DNA from: Acidobacteriota bacterium
GTDB taxonomy: Bacteria > Acidobacteriota > Terriglobia > Acidiferrales > UBA7541
Direction of reading: 5' to 3'
Assembly (NCBI GenBank): GCA_003224135.1
Contig: QHYO01000180.1
Coordinates: 1-19,247 of the forward strand
Length of the DNA: 19,247 nt
The notes below the pieces were generated by a model that was not told where the DNA came from, searched no databases, and saw nothing but the letters and a program-made list of their open reading frames with translations. Positions 1 through 7,149 of the stretch are shown one piece after another. Every line of letters starts with the position of its first letter. The first letter of the stretch is position 1. The position numbers and the translations under genes are program-made.

Positions 1-541
1 CGCAAAGTGGAACGGATGCGGGTCTGTTTTGAGCGAAAAGCCCGCCCATTTTCTTGCAGCTGACCCGCGCCCGTCCGCCACGACAATTAAGCGGGCGAAA
101 ATTCGCTCTTCCCGCCCGTTGTTCGCCACCATCACGGATGGATTTGCCCCAGGTTGGACATTCGTCACGCTCACCCCTCGCCGCACTTCAGCGCCGGCGC
201 TTTCCGCCTCCTGCAGCAAGGTTTCCTACATCCCCGGGTGAAAGAACGACACTCCTGCCAGTTGCAGGGCAGTCGTTTCAATGAGGTTGCGAGGCCCGAA
301 ACCCATCTCAACAAACGGAATTGCTGTACCGCACGAATTCAGCAGCGCAGTTTCGATGCCCAGCTCCTTCGCCTCGGCCACTCCTCCAGGTCACGATGTA
401 TTCCCCTCGCACGCGGTCCTTGAATTGTGTTTCCTTTTCCAGGATCAGAACACGCACACCCTTCTTGGCCATAGCGCCCGCAAACGCGGAAGCGCCCAGA
501 CCTCCACCCACCGTCACGATTTCAAAGGAAGGGGAATGCAT
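1..541 (-). pseudogene. FAD-dependent oxidoreductase (monooxygenase-like), frameshifted and interrupted, 3' end off window
   Basis: Read on the minus strand from ATG at 541, with a good AAGGAG ribosome binding site 4 nt upstream (548-553). The N-terminus carries a dinucleotide-binding motif, VGGGLGASAFAGAMAKKG, followed by VLILEK, the Rossmann beta-alpha-beta of FAD-dependent monooxygenases/halogenase-like oxidoreductases. After EYIVTW the frame breaks: one extra base near 385 must be removed to continue as GVAEAKELGIETALLNSCG and on to GFGPRNLIETTALQLAG. In that restored frame a TAG at 226-228 follows FHPGM, in front of ETLLQEAESAGAEV; CAG>TAG is a likely change. The frame then stays open to base 1 through LIVVADGRGSAARKW, a second typical FAD-monooxygenase stretch. 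Substrate cannot be inferred. The two independent lesions argue for an inactive gene, or for sequence error. Family assignment is from motifs only. Confidence 0.75.
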
Positions 542-616
542 GGCTAGCTCCTTCGCGGGTCCGTCTCCCAGGGAAGCCGTCACTTCTGCAGGGATGGGCT
601 CTCGCCTAATGCGGCG

Positions 617-940
617 ATGCTATCAGAAGCAAAGTTACGGCGGAAAGAAGAGATGTTGCTAGAAAACTTCGGGTTCATCCACGGGACAAAGAAAGATGGC
701 GCAATCCGTTTATTACAGGCGGCGACAGAACACAACCTCTGTGTATATCCTTCTGTCGATTCCGACCCGCTGTTCGACAAGATTCGCGATTCGACAGAGT
801 TCAAGGCAGTGCGGCAGGCATCGACTGCCAGAAGAGATTCGCTCCGTACGCTGAAATTGAGATTCAGTAGGCTGGACGTGAATTCGAAACGACAGGCTTG
901 CGAGTTCTGGCGGCAAGCGTACTGCAGACTAGGCAATTAA
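617..940 (+). pseudogene. Remnant resembling the C-terminal end of an acidobacterial TPR-repeat/kinase-type protein
   Basis: A 107-codon open frame from ATG at 617 (alternative ATG at 653), with no clear ribosome binding site. Residues of about 20-70 include KKDGAIRLLQAATEHN, then YPSVDSDPLFDKIRDSTEF. This resembles the last repeat of TPR-containing proteins and Ser/Thr kinase-TPR fusions in Acidobacteriota, where a GDKDGAL...L..A...DPLF..+R..PEF pattern ends the protein. The remaining 35 residues are basic and show no recognisable pattern. The catalytic or upstream repeat part is absent, so this is most likely a gene fragment left by rearrangement rather than a functional short protein. It sits between a broken oxidoreductase and a 360-bp gap. 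It could also be spurious. Confidence 0.3.
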
Positions 941-1301
941 GATCGCCAAAAAGCAAATTCGGATGGTTGCAGGGCTTCAGAAAGTCTTGAAAGCAAAGAG
1001 AATTTGGTCGCGGCTGGATTTGAACTACAGACAAATTCAACCTGCTTGGCCGGAAGGAATAGTCCAGGAAAAGGCAAAACTGGAGCCGGGAGCCCGGATA
1101 GCACGGCGCGTGTATATCGCTTTAGCCTTCATCTGGGGCCGTAATGTTTATTACTCGCTTACAATGATGGCAAGATTGTGGGTTCTACCCGCTCGGACTA
1201 GCCTCGAGACTCATCCGCGAGAGGAGATGCGGTCGAGGATTCGCGTCTTGCTGCGATCGATTCTACAAACGTAAACTGCGGCGGGATTCAGGAGAAGAAC
1301 T
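941..1301. other. Gene-poor gap with a stem-loop before the cysteine-synthase-like gene
   Basis: No convincing gene. The one long open frame here lacks a ribosome binding site and protein-like composition. Near the right end lies an imperfect hairpin: CCTCGA (1202-1207) pairs with TCGAGG (1233-1238), and CCGC (1215-1218) pairs with GCGG (1229-1232), with a 7-nt bulge and a 10-nt loop. It lies about 65 nt upstream of the start at 1302 and would be in the 5' leader or promoter region. A stretch at 1005-1034 looks vaguely like the 3' part of a tRNA in reverse but does not fold. Confidence 0.4.
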
Positions 1302-2246
1302 ATGCCAGGGACGAAGCAAGTTCGAGATTCAGTCTTGCAAGCGATTGGGAATACGCCGGTGGTACGGCTGCGGAAGGTCGTATCGCAGTCTATGGGCGAG
1401 GTTCTGGTGAAGCTGGAGTACTACAATCCTACCGGCTCTTACAAAGATCGCATGGCGTTGGCAATGATTGAAGGGGCTGAAGCGCGCGGAGAGCTGAGGC
1501 CGGGCATGCGCGTGGTCGAGTGGACAGGAGGAAGCACTGGATCGTCGCTGGCAATGGTCTGCGCGATCAAGGGATATCGCTTCACGCCAATTTCCTCGGA
1601 TGGATTTGCGGACGAAAAGCTCCGGACGATGCGTCTTTTCGGCGGGGACCTGGAGATTTTTCCGGCCGAGGGCGGCAAACTTGTGCCAGAGCTTTACCAG
1701 AGGATGAAACGACGTGCGGAAGAATTGGCACAGCAGCCGGGCACGTTCTACACAGACCAATTCAACAATACGGATGCGCTTCGCGCTTACATGGGAATCG
1801 GGAAGGAACTAGTCGAACAGGCGGGCACCAGTCTAACCGCGTTTTGTGGCGGAGTGGGCACGGCCGGGATGATCATGGGCGTGTCGCGCGCGCTTAAAGA
1901 AGCTGGATGCAAGGCGCGTATCGTGGCGCTTGAGCCGGCATCTTCGCCGGTGCTCACTACGGGGAAAGGAGGTCCACACCGCGTCGAGGGGATCGCCGCA
2001 GGCTTCCGGCCGCCGCACTTGAAAGAGGGCGAGTACGATGAAGCGCGCACCGTGGAAGAAGGAGCCGCGCGCGAGATGGCGCGACGCCTGGCGAAGGAGG
2101 AAGGAATATTCGCGGGGACCTCCTCCGGCCTGAACATCACCGCCGCGCTGCAACTGGCCCAGGAACTGGGGCGAGGCAGTATCGTCGCAACGGTCGCAGT
2201 CGACACTGGATTTAAGTATCTCGCAGGGGACCTTTACCGAGAATAG
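1302..2246 (+). CDS. PLP-dependent cysteine synthase family protein
   Basis: A 314-residue fold-type II PLP enzyme of the cysteine synthase/cystathionine beta-synthase family. The family adds a nucleophile such as sulfide to an activated serine (O-acetyl- or O-phosphoserine) by beta-replacement in the cytosol. Visible motifs: an IGNTPVVRL start (residues 16-24); PTGSYKDR (43-50) with K48 as the expected Schiff-base lysine; TGGSTGSS (75-82), the substrate-carboxylate loop (SGGNTG or TSGNTG in classical CysK/CBS); GGVGTAG (183-189) for PLP phosphate; VEGIAAGF (228-235); and GTSSG (272-276). Length matches CysK (about 310), with no C-terminal CBS domains. The start has AGGAG 8 nt upstream of ATG 1302. 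PTGSYKDR and TGGSTGSS mark a subgroup distinct from canonical CysK (NPAGSVKDR), so the exact substrate is uncertain. No cysE or other sulfur gene is adjacent. It is the only intact gene in the decayed left segment. Confidence 0.88.
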   Translation: MPGTKQVRDSVLQAIGNTPVVRLRKVVSQSMGEVLVKLEYYNPTGSYKDRMALAMIEGAEARGELRPGMRVVEWTGGSTGSSLAMVCAIKGYRFTPISSDGFADEKLRTMRLFGGDLEIFPAEGGKLVPELYQRMKRRAEELAQQPGTFYTDQFNNTDALRAYMGIGKELVEQAGTSLTAFCGGVGTAGMIMGVSRALKEAGCKARIVALEPASSPVLTTGKGGPHRVEGIAAGFRPPHLKEGEYDEARTVEEGAAREMARRLAKEEGIFAGTSSGLNITAALQLAQELGRGSIVATVAVDTGFKYLAGDLYRE

Positions 2247-2267
2247 TGTTGGTCACGGAGGGATCGG

Positions 2268-2348
2268 TTGAAAATCCAGACGTGGGGCGTCAAGGAGTTC
2301 GTTTTTTTCATTCCGCCCGGAGAGTCCGATCCCGATGCCAACTGTTGA
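2268..2348 (+). CDS. Possible 26-codon phage-type small ORF overlapping the terminase start
   Basis: A short open frame from TTG 2268 to TGA 2346-2348, with GGAGGGA about 5 nt upstream of the TTG. The peptide contains WGVKEFVFFIPPGESDP. It overlaps the terminase ATG (2335) by 14 nt, an arrangement typical of translationally coupled phage genes. It may equally be the surviving tail of a larger phage gene. The peptide is not recognised and the call rests only on the ribosome binding site and the overlap. Confidence 0.2.
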   Translation: MKIQTWGVKEFVFFIPPGESDPDANC

Positions 2349-2876
2349 CGTCAGCAAAGTCGCCGCGTTCCTGAACCTCGACGAGCGGCGCGTCCAGCAG
2401 CTCGTTAAAGAGGGAATGCCGAGGGAATCGCGCGGGCAGTATGACCCGATCAAAATGCGCGCATTTTTATATCCGGTTTCTGCAGCACGCCCTCGAAAAG
2501 AAATCCGTCCCTACTCTCGACGGAGGATTCGTTGGCGAGCGCGAGGAGCGCATTCGCCTGCTCCGGGCCGATGCCGATCTTCGTGAGATGGAGCTCGCGA
2601 AGGAAGGTGGTCTGATGGTGGCTATCCCCGACGTCGAGTCGATGCTCACGGACTTGGTGCTGACGACGAAGGCCCGCATCATGGCGATGCCGCCGCGGCT
2701 CGCTCCGGAACTTGTAGGAGAAACTTCTCGAGTCATGATCCAGCGAAATTAGAACGCGCCTGCAGAGAATCACTCGCGTACCTCGCGCGGTCGTTCAACG
2801 ATGGCGGAAAGACGGGCACGTATCTCGCTCACGGCAAAGTAGATTTCTTCGGTGAAGAAGGGTTGGCGCATTCCGG
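2335..2876 (+). pseudogene. Phage terminase small subunit (Nu1-like), two frameshifts
   Basis: Starts at ATG 2335. The N-terminus, VDVSKVAAFLNLDERRVQQL then VKEGMPRESRGQYDP, looks like the winged-helix DNA-binding domain of Nu1-type small terminases, which recognise phage DNA for packaging. After DPIK the frame shifts by one base in the A-run 2452-2455 and continues as CAHFYIRFLQHALEKK, REERIRLLRADADLREMELA and LTDLVLTTKARIMAMPPRLA, the conserved middle and C-terminal region of this family. A second shift near 2742-2745 (after SRVMIQ) restores KLERACRESLAYLARSFNDG up to the tRNA gene. No large terminase, portal or integrase is present. It is a decayed prophage or satellite fragment. The left junction with the PLP enzyme is only 88 bp away. 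The family call is from sequence pattern, not a search. Confidence 0.68.
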
Positions 2877-2951
2877 TGGTGCCGGGGGCCAGAATCGAAC
2901 TGGCTACGCCCGCCTTTTCAGGGCGGCGCTCTACCACTGAGCTACCCCGGC
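2877..2951 (-). tRNA. tRNA-Phe (GAA)
   Basis: On the minus strand all arms can be drawn. Acceptor GCCGGGG pairs with CCCCGGC; the D arm is GCTC/GAGC with loop AGTGGTA; the anticodon stem CCGCC/GGCGG encloses CTGAAAA, giving anticodon GAA; the T arm GCCAG/CTGGC encloses TTCGATT. The discriminator is A at 2880 and CCA is encoded (2877-2879). It charges phenylalanine for UUC/UUU codons. The 3' end directly abuts the phage terminase remnant, consistent with use of this tRNA as an integration site. A sigma-70-type promoter lies just upstream (2970-2998). Confidence 0.95.
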
Positions 2952-2969
2952 AATAGCAGCGACCTAGGT

Positions 2970-2998
2970 ATTTTAGAGAGCGCGCTGCGTCGAGTCAA
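2970..2998 (-). promoter_or_regulatory. Sigma-70-type promoter of tRNA-Phe
   Basis: On the minus strand TTGACT (2998-2993) and TAAAAT (2975-2970) are separated by exactly 17 nt, each one mismatch from consensus. The -10 box ends about 18 nt before the mature tRNA 5' end at 2951, leaving a leader of roughly a dozen nucleotides. The -35 box falls in the loop between the two arms of the inverted repeat at 2978-3017. Confidence 0.75.
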
Positions 2999-3017
2999 AT
3001 ATAGACGCAACGCGCTC
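2978..3017. repeat. 14-bp inverted repeat (hairpin) overlapping the tRNA-Phe promoter
   Basis: GAGCGCGCTGCGTC (2978-2991) and GACGCAACGCGCTC (3004-3017) pair at 13 of 14 positions around a 12-nt loop. It lies 40 nt past the end of the minus-strand secreted-protein gene (stop at 3058), so it could act as that gene's terminator, although no T-tract follows on the minus strand. One arm occupies the promoter spacer and the loop holds the -35 box. Confidence 0.6.
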
Positions 3018-3057
3018 CTGCAGATCGTCACGAGTAATTCCCAGGATGAAGCCGCCG

Positions 3058-4425
3058 CTAGGGCACGATCGCCGTTACTTGCCCAGACTTGGCGCTCTCC
3101 GTGCCGCTTGAGTTCACAGCGGTCACCACGTAGTAGTAGGTTGCGCCGGCGCTCACCGTGCCATCTGTGTATTTAATCGCCGAAGAAGGCGACGAATTGA
3201 GACGCGAATACGAAGCCCCAGAAGTCGTTGACCGGTACACGTAATAGCCAACTACTCCCGTACTGCTACTCGCCGTCCAATTGAGTGTCACAGAGTGCGA
3301 AGTGCTGCTGATGCCTGTGCCCGTCACGGATACCGAATTTGGAGAATTAGTGGCGTTGCTTGTGATAGTGACTTTCCCGGTCACGCTTCCGGTCACTTTT
3401 GGCGCGAAGACTACAGTCATTTCCGCAGTCTGTCCCGCAGCGATCGTCGCACCGATAAAGCCACCGCTGATCCCAAATCCCGCTCCGGTGATGCCGACTT
3501 GCGAGATGGTAAGACTTGAATTCCCCGTATTCTTCACCGCTACTCCGAGAGGAATCGATCCGCCCACCACTTCGTTTCCAAAATTCAAGCTCGACGTCGA
3601 GAGCGAAATGGCACGAGTGGCGCTCCCGCCAGTTCCACTTAGGGCCATGGTGTAGGTGGGGTTAGAAGCATTGCTCCTGATCGTTACGCTCCCTGTAACG
3701 CTGCCGGACGCCGTCGGGCCAAACGAAACGGTAAAACTTTTTGTCTGCGAGGCCGCCAAGGTCAGGGGAACAGTGATGCCGCTAATCTTGAATCCGGTGC
3801 CGCTTACCGCCGCACTCGAAATCGTCAAGCCGGTGCCCCCCGTATTTTTTAATTGAACGGTCTGCGAATTTGTCGTGCCGGTTGCCACCGTGCCAAAGCT
3901 CACGCTCGACGGAGTTGCTGATATCGTTGCAGGCTTCACGCCAGTTCCGCTCACCAGATATTGAATGCTGCCGGTTGTGAAGTTGCCGGTAAACGAGATG
4001 TAGCCGGAGAACAAGCCCGTAGTTGTAGGCGCAAATTTAACCGACAAGACAACCGATGTACCGCCGGAAATCGTTTGAGGGACTGTCAACCCGCTCAAAC
4101 TGAAGCCGGTGGCGTGTATCGATTCCCCAGAAATCCTTATTGCAACTCTGCCCGTATTTTTTATCGTCACAGAGAGCGTCTGACTTGTGCCGGTTGTCAC
4201 CGACCCGAAATTTGCCGACGATGGACTGAACGACAGCGTGCTGGGCGCAACAACTCCTTGGCCATTCGCAGCTACGGAAAGGGCGAGCGTCAGAACAACC
4301 CAAAATGCGTAGAAAAAATATCGGCAAGGCACTTGCCGAGGCTTGTGGTGAATAGAACCGGTTTCTGGCGAAACCGCAGAAGAACGATTTTGTAGAAATA
4401 AAACCCATTGCCCGTGTGATTGCAT
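3058..4425 (-). CDS. Secreted choice-of-anchor-D (ASH-type) repeat protein with C-terminal fibronectin-III-like domain
   Basis: 455 residues. A hydrophobic segment at about 37-54 (FFYAFWVVLTLALSVAANGQ), after a 35-residue hydrophilic lead, looks like an uncleaved-length signal peptide or an N-terminal anchor. Three immunoglobulin-like ASH/choice-of-anchor-D repeats follow at about 62-163, 166-265 and 273-371. Each has the pattern SFG.V..G....V.+KNTG...L.IS...+.G.GF.ISG, then V.F.P...G...G...I.SN. The C-terminus (about 375-455) has SVTLNWTASSS..VVGYYVYRS and YYYVVTAVNSSGTES, typical of a fibronectin type III domain. Such proteins are numerous in Acidobacteriota and are thought to act in surface adhesion or carbohydrate contact; no catalytic domain is visible. 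The ATG at 4425 lacks a strong ribosome binding site and the long lead before the signal is odd, so the true start may be internal (for example GTG at codon 32). It is preceded by a 187-bp leader after ftsK. Confidence 0.85.
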   Translation of the reverse strand: MQSHGQWVLFLQNRSSAVSPETGSIHHKPRQVPCRYFFYAFWVVLTLALSVAANGQGVVAPSTLSFSPSSANFGSVTTGTSQTLSVTIKNTGRVAIRISGESIHATGFSLSGLTVPQTISGGTSVVLSVKFAPTTTGLFSGYISFTGNFTTGSIQYLVSGTGVKPATISATPSSVSFGTVATGTTNSQTVQLKNTGGTGLTISSAAVSGTGFKISGITVPLTLAASQTKSFTVSFGPTASGSVTGSVTIRSNASNPTYTMALSGTGGSATRAISLSTSSLNFGNEVVGGSIPLGVAVKNTGNSSLTISQVGITGAGFGISGGFIGATIAAGQTAEMTVVFAPKVTGSVTGKVTITSNATNSPNSVSVTGTGISSTSHSVTLNWTASSSTGVVGYYVYRSTTSGASYSRLNSSPSSAIKYTDGTVSAGATYYYVVTAVNSSGTESAKSGQVTAIVP

Positions 4426-4482
4426 ATCGCAATCAGACTATGGGTGCCTTCTACAAGAATCTACTGAACGGGAGAAGCGATT

Positions 4483-4522
4483 GTGAGCTAGGACCTCTTG
4501 TGTCCCCTGGGGAAGGTCTCAC
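4483..4522 (-). promoter_or_regulatory. Stem-loop in the leader of the secreted repeat protein
   Basis: GTGA (4483-4486) pairs with TCAC (4519-4522) and GACCT (4492-4496) pairs with AGGTC (4514-4518), with a 5-nt bulge. The loop carries CCCC and GGGG runs that could pair alternatively. It sits about 60 nt upstream of the start at 4425. No known riboswitch consensus was recognised. Confidence 0.35.
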
Positions 4523-4612
4523 CTGTCCCGAGGTACAGGGTGCTCCATTTAGGAATTTACATCAAATTTACGGCCCGCTAATTTTTCGAATCGACTGCCA
4601 AACCTTCGCTGC

Positions 4613-5980
4613 CTACTGCATCGACTCGTCGTATTCTTTCATCCAGCTTTTTCCCTTCAACACTTCGCGTGGCCGCGTTCCATCGGGAGGCCCTACAATT
4701 CCGTCTTTTTCCATGATGTCGATCAGGTGCGCTGCCCGGCCGTAGCCGATGCGCAGCCGCCGCTGCAGCGTGGAAGTGGAAGCGCGTCCCATCTCGCAGA
4801 CCACGCGAATAGCATCCTGGTACAACTCGTCGTCGGCCTCTTCTGCGCCACCCTCGGCGCTGCCGCCGTCTTCCGTCTTGCCATTCTCATCCTTGGGAGC
4901 TTCCAGCAACTGCTCGTTGTACTTTGCCTGTGCCTGCTGCCGCCAAAAATCGCACACGCTGACGATCTCGTCCTCGCTGACTAACGGCCCGTGAATGCGG
5001 TGCAGCCTCGCCGATCCCGCCGGCAAATACAGCATATCGCCGCGTCCCAGCAATGATTCCGAGCCGTTTGAGTCCAAAATCGTTCGCGAGTCCACCTTGC
5101 TGGCCACGCGGAAGGAAATCCGCGCAGGAAAGTTTGCTTTGATTAAGCCCGTGATGACGTCAACGCTCGGACGCTGCGTTGCCAGGATCAAGTGAATCCC
5201 CACTGCGCGCGCCATTTGAGCCAGCCGCGTGATGGACTCTTCCACATTATTTGTGTCCACCATCATCAGGTCGGCCAGCTCATCGATGATAATCACCAGG
5301 TAGGGAAGCGGCTTATGCTCGCTTTCCTCTACGTTTTCAAAAAGCGAAAGTGATTGTTGCTTTTGGAATGTCCGGTTGTACTGTTCGATGTTGCGAACGC
5401 CGCGCTGCGCCAGCAACTTCAACCGGTTTTCCATTTCGCGCGTCGCGTTGCGGAGCACGTTCGACGCTATCTTAGGATCGGTCACCACCGGCGCAATCAA
5501 GTGGGGAATGCCCTCGTACAAATTCAGTTCCAGCCGCTTTGGATCCACCAGCACAATTTTTACATCGTCGGGCGTCGCTTTGTACAAGATGGACATCAGC
5601 AGCGAATTGATGAACACGCTCTTGCCGGTACCCGTCGACCCTGCGATCAGCAAGTGCGGCATGCTGGCAAGATCGGTCACGCGAATCCGTCCGTGCAAAT
5701 CGCGGCCCATCGCCAGAGTCAGTTTGCTCGACGAGCCGACAAACTCCTGCGCTTCCACGATTTCTCGCAGCGCGATCGTTTGACGATTTAGGTTCGGCAC
5801 TTCGATGCCGATGGTTGATTTGCCGGGGATACGCTCAATCAAAATGGATTCAGCCTGCAGCGCAAGGCACAAATCTTCCGTCAAACCAGTAATCCTGCTG
5901 TACTTGATTCCCGCTTCCGGCTTGAATTCAAACGTCGTGACCACCGGCCCCGGATTGATTTGCGTCACGCGCCCCTGCAC
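4613..5980 (-). CDS. ftsK: DNA translocase FtsK, C-terminal motor and gamma part (separated by in-frame stop)
   Basis: 455 residues from GTG 5980; the same frame extends back to the TAA at 6029-6031. FtsK is the hexameric dsDNA pump that clears the division septum and activates dif recombination. Visible elements: an alpha/beta domain up to about residue 90, Walker A GSTGTGKS (114-121), DPKRLEL (146-152), Walker B LVIIIDELADL (228-238), ATQRPSVDVITG (267-278), an acidic linker at about 362-384, and a C-terminal winged-helix gamma domain (about 385-445, QRRLRIGYGRAAHLIDIMEK), which in the family reads KOPS-polarity sequences. All motor motifs are intact. Together with the N-terminal half (6029-6991) it makes a normal-length FtsK of about 792 codons, interrupted only by one TAA. 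No strong ribosome binding site precedes this half, so whether it is translated independently is unclear. Confidence 0.85.
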   Translation of the reverse strand: MQGRVTQINPGPVVTTFEFKPEAGIKYSRITGLTEDLCLALQAESILIERIPGKSTIGIEVPNLNRQTIALREIVEAQEFVGSSSKLTLAMGRDLHGRIRVTDLASMPHLLIAGSTGTGKSVFINSLLMSILYKATPDDVKIVLVDPKRLELNLYEGIPHLIAPVVTDPKIASNVLRNATREMENRLKLLAQRGVRNIEQYNRTFQKQQSLSLFENVEESEHKPLPYLVIIIDELADLMMVDTNNVEESITRLAQMARAVGIHLILATQRPSVDVITGLIKANFPARISFRVASKVDSRTILDSNGSESLLGRGDMLYLPAGSARLHRIHGPLVSEDEIVSVCDFWRQQAQAKYNEQLLEAPKDENGKTEDGGSAEGGAEEADDELYQDAIRVVCEMGRASTSTLQRRLRIGYGRAAHLIDIMEKDGIVGPPDGTRPREVLKGKSWMKEYDESMQ

Positions 5981-6028
5981 GTCGAATTCGAGACATTTTT
6001 CCTCGATGGCGCGCGCGCGATCTTTCAG

Positions 6029-6991
6029 TTATTCTTCGTCCAGTTTTTGCGAACGTGCGCCTTCGCGCAGCAAACTGATCGGCGGCAATTTGTAATTCGC
6101 GTTTCCTTTGGCAATCTTCGGTTCCGCTGTCTTCTTCGCGGATTTCTCCGCCTTCTCCTGATTGAGCATCAGAATCGGCGCTTTGTGGGACTTGCTGTTG
6201 CCGTCTTCCTCTTCCTCGTCGCTCTCTTCTTTGCTCTTGAAAATGTCACTTTCATCGGAAAGATGGATGGTCTTCGGCGTTTCAACCGGTACTGCGGCCT
6301 TGCCTACGGGCCTCCGCCCTTCAAGACGGTTGGCTTCGACCCTGCGTCGCATGCGCTCCTGCTCGCGGCGCGCCCGCCAATCGTGCCACTTTGCCTGCGC
6401 CTTCTGCAGGATGCCTAATTTTCCAACCGCGCCGATTGGTCCGCGCGGGCCGCTCGCCCACGCGTGTGTTCCGCTGAACGAAAAGCTCGTCGTCAGGAAA
6501 GTGGCGGTAATCAAAAGCGCGATGGTTACAATAACCGCACCCCATGTATTGAAACCCGCTAGCAGCGCGCTCGCCAGCAGTTTGCCGAGCATTCCGCCGG
6601 CGGGGATCGCGCCGCGGACGTCAGGAAAAGGAATCAGGGCTAACAAGGAGGGCAGAGAAACCAGCAACAACGCATATCCAAATACTGTGGCTTTTTGCGA
6701 CTCCACCGGTCGGCTGCGGAACCACTTTATTCCCAACCAGAGGATCGCCATCGGCAACAAAAACGCCGGAAATCCCAACACCTGAAACATCAAATCGGCG
6801 CTATACGCGCCAATCGGTCCAATTACGTTATGCGGTTGGCCGGAATTTCCACTGCTTGCAGAAACATTGAACGACTCATCCGCCGGCCAATACGTGAACA
6901 GCGCCGCAGCCATCAATACCGCCAACGTCAGACACAAAAATCCTATCAACTCATTGAGCCGCTTGTTGCCGGTAGGTGTCAGAAAACGCAC
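6029..6991 (-). CDS. ftsK: DNA translocase FtsK, N-terminal membrane part (ends at premature TAA)
   Basis: 320 residues from GTG 6991, with GAGGAG (6998-7003) 6 nt upstream. The N-terminus has four or more predicted membrane segments (about 14-34, 66-90, 101-120, 136-167), matching the FtsK 4TM domain that anchors the pump at the septum. A basic stretch and an acidic low-complexity linker (about 250-265, KEESDEEEEDG) follow, then the start of the motor-proximal sequence (NYKLPPISLL). It ends KLDEE-TAA (6029-6031). Reading through, the frame continues LKDRARAIEEKCLEFDVQGR, exactly the expected FtsK sequence, so one substitution (for example GAA>TAA) explains the split. A (GC)5 run lies about 10 bp beyond the stop. 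If the stop is real, this half would leave a membrane anchor with no motor. Confidence 0.85.
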   Translation of the reverse strand: MRFLTPTGNKRLNELIGFLCLTLAVLMAAALFTYWPADESFNVSASSGNSGQPHNVIGPIGAYSADLMFQVLGFPAFLLPMAILWLGIKWFRSRPVESQKATVFGYALLLVSLPSLLALIPFPDVRGAIPAGGMLGKLLASALLAGFNTWGAVIVTIALLITATFLTTSFSFSGTHAWASGPRGPIGAVGKLGILQKAQAKWHDWRARREQERMRRRVEANRLEGRRPVGKAAVPVETPKTIHLSDESDIFKSKEESDEEEEDGNSKSHKAPILMLNQEKAEKSAKKTAEPKIAKGNANYKLPPISLLREGARSQKLDEE

Positions 6992-7025
6992 AAAGGTCTC
7001 CTCAGCTTTTGGGGAAGGCTGAGTG
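6992..7025 (-). promoter_or_regulatory. Hairpin overlapping the ftsK ribosome binding site
   Basis: On the minus strand CTCAGC and GCTGAG (7018-7023 and 7001-7006) form a 6-bp stem with an 11-nt loop. The downstream arm shares 7001-7003 with the GAGGAG ribosome binding site (6998-7003) of ftsK. Partial masking of the site is possible; this is inference from the sequence only. Confidence 0.3.
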
Positions 7026-7149
7026 CGACAAGCGACTTGGCGCTATCGGCCGCCTGCCTGGAGGAACTACAAGATCGCTGTGATCATAACAAACGTTCCA
7101 GCCGAAATCACGTTTCCAGTTGGCATGTTTCTACTGCTGAACCCCACCG

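Noticed and set aside
1005..1034. tRNA-like 3' end in reverse (TGG, then GGATTTGAAC)
   Set aside because: The T stem does not pair and no matching acceptor or anticodon arm is present; chance resemblance or very old remnant.
963..1274. 103-codon plus-strand ORF
   Set aside because: No ribosome binding site, no recognisable domain, and the hairpin at 1202-1238 lies in it; treated as noncoding.
4483..4522. Known riboswitch upstream of the secreted repeat protein
   Set aside because: Checked by eye against c-di-GMP-I, fluoride, THF and guanidine-I consensus features; none fits.
6162..6785. 207-codon plus-strand ORF with serine-rich start
   Set aside because: Antisense of the ftsK N-terminal half; serine run mirrors the acidic linker.
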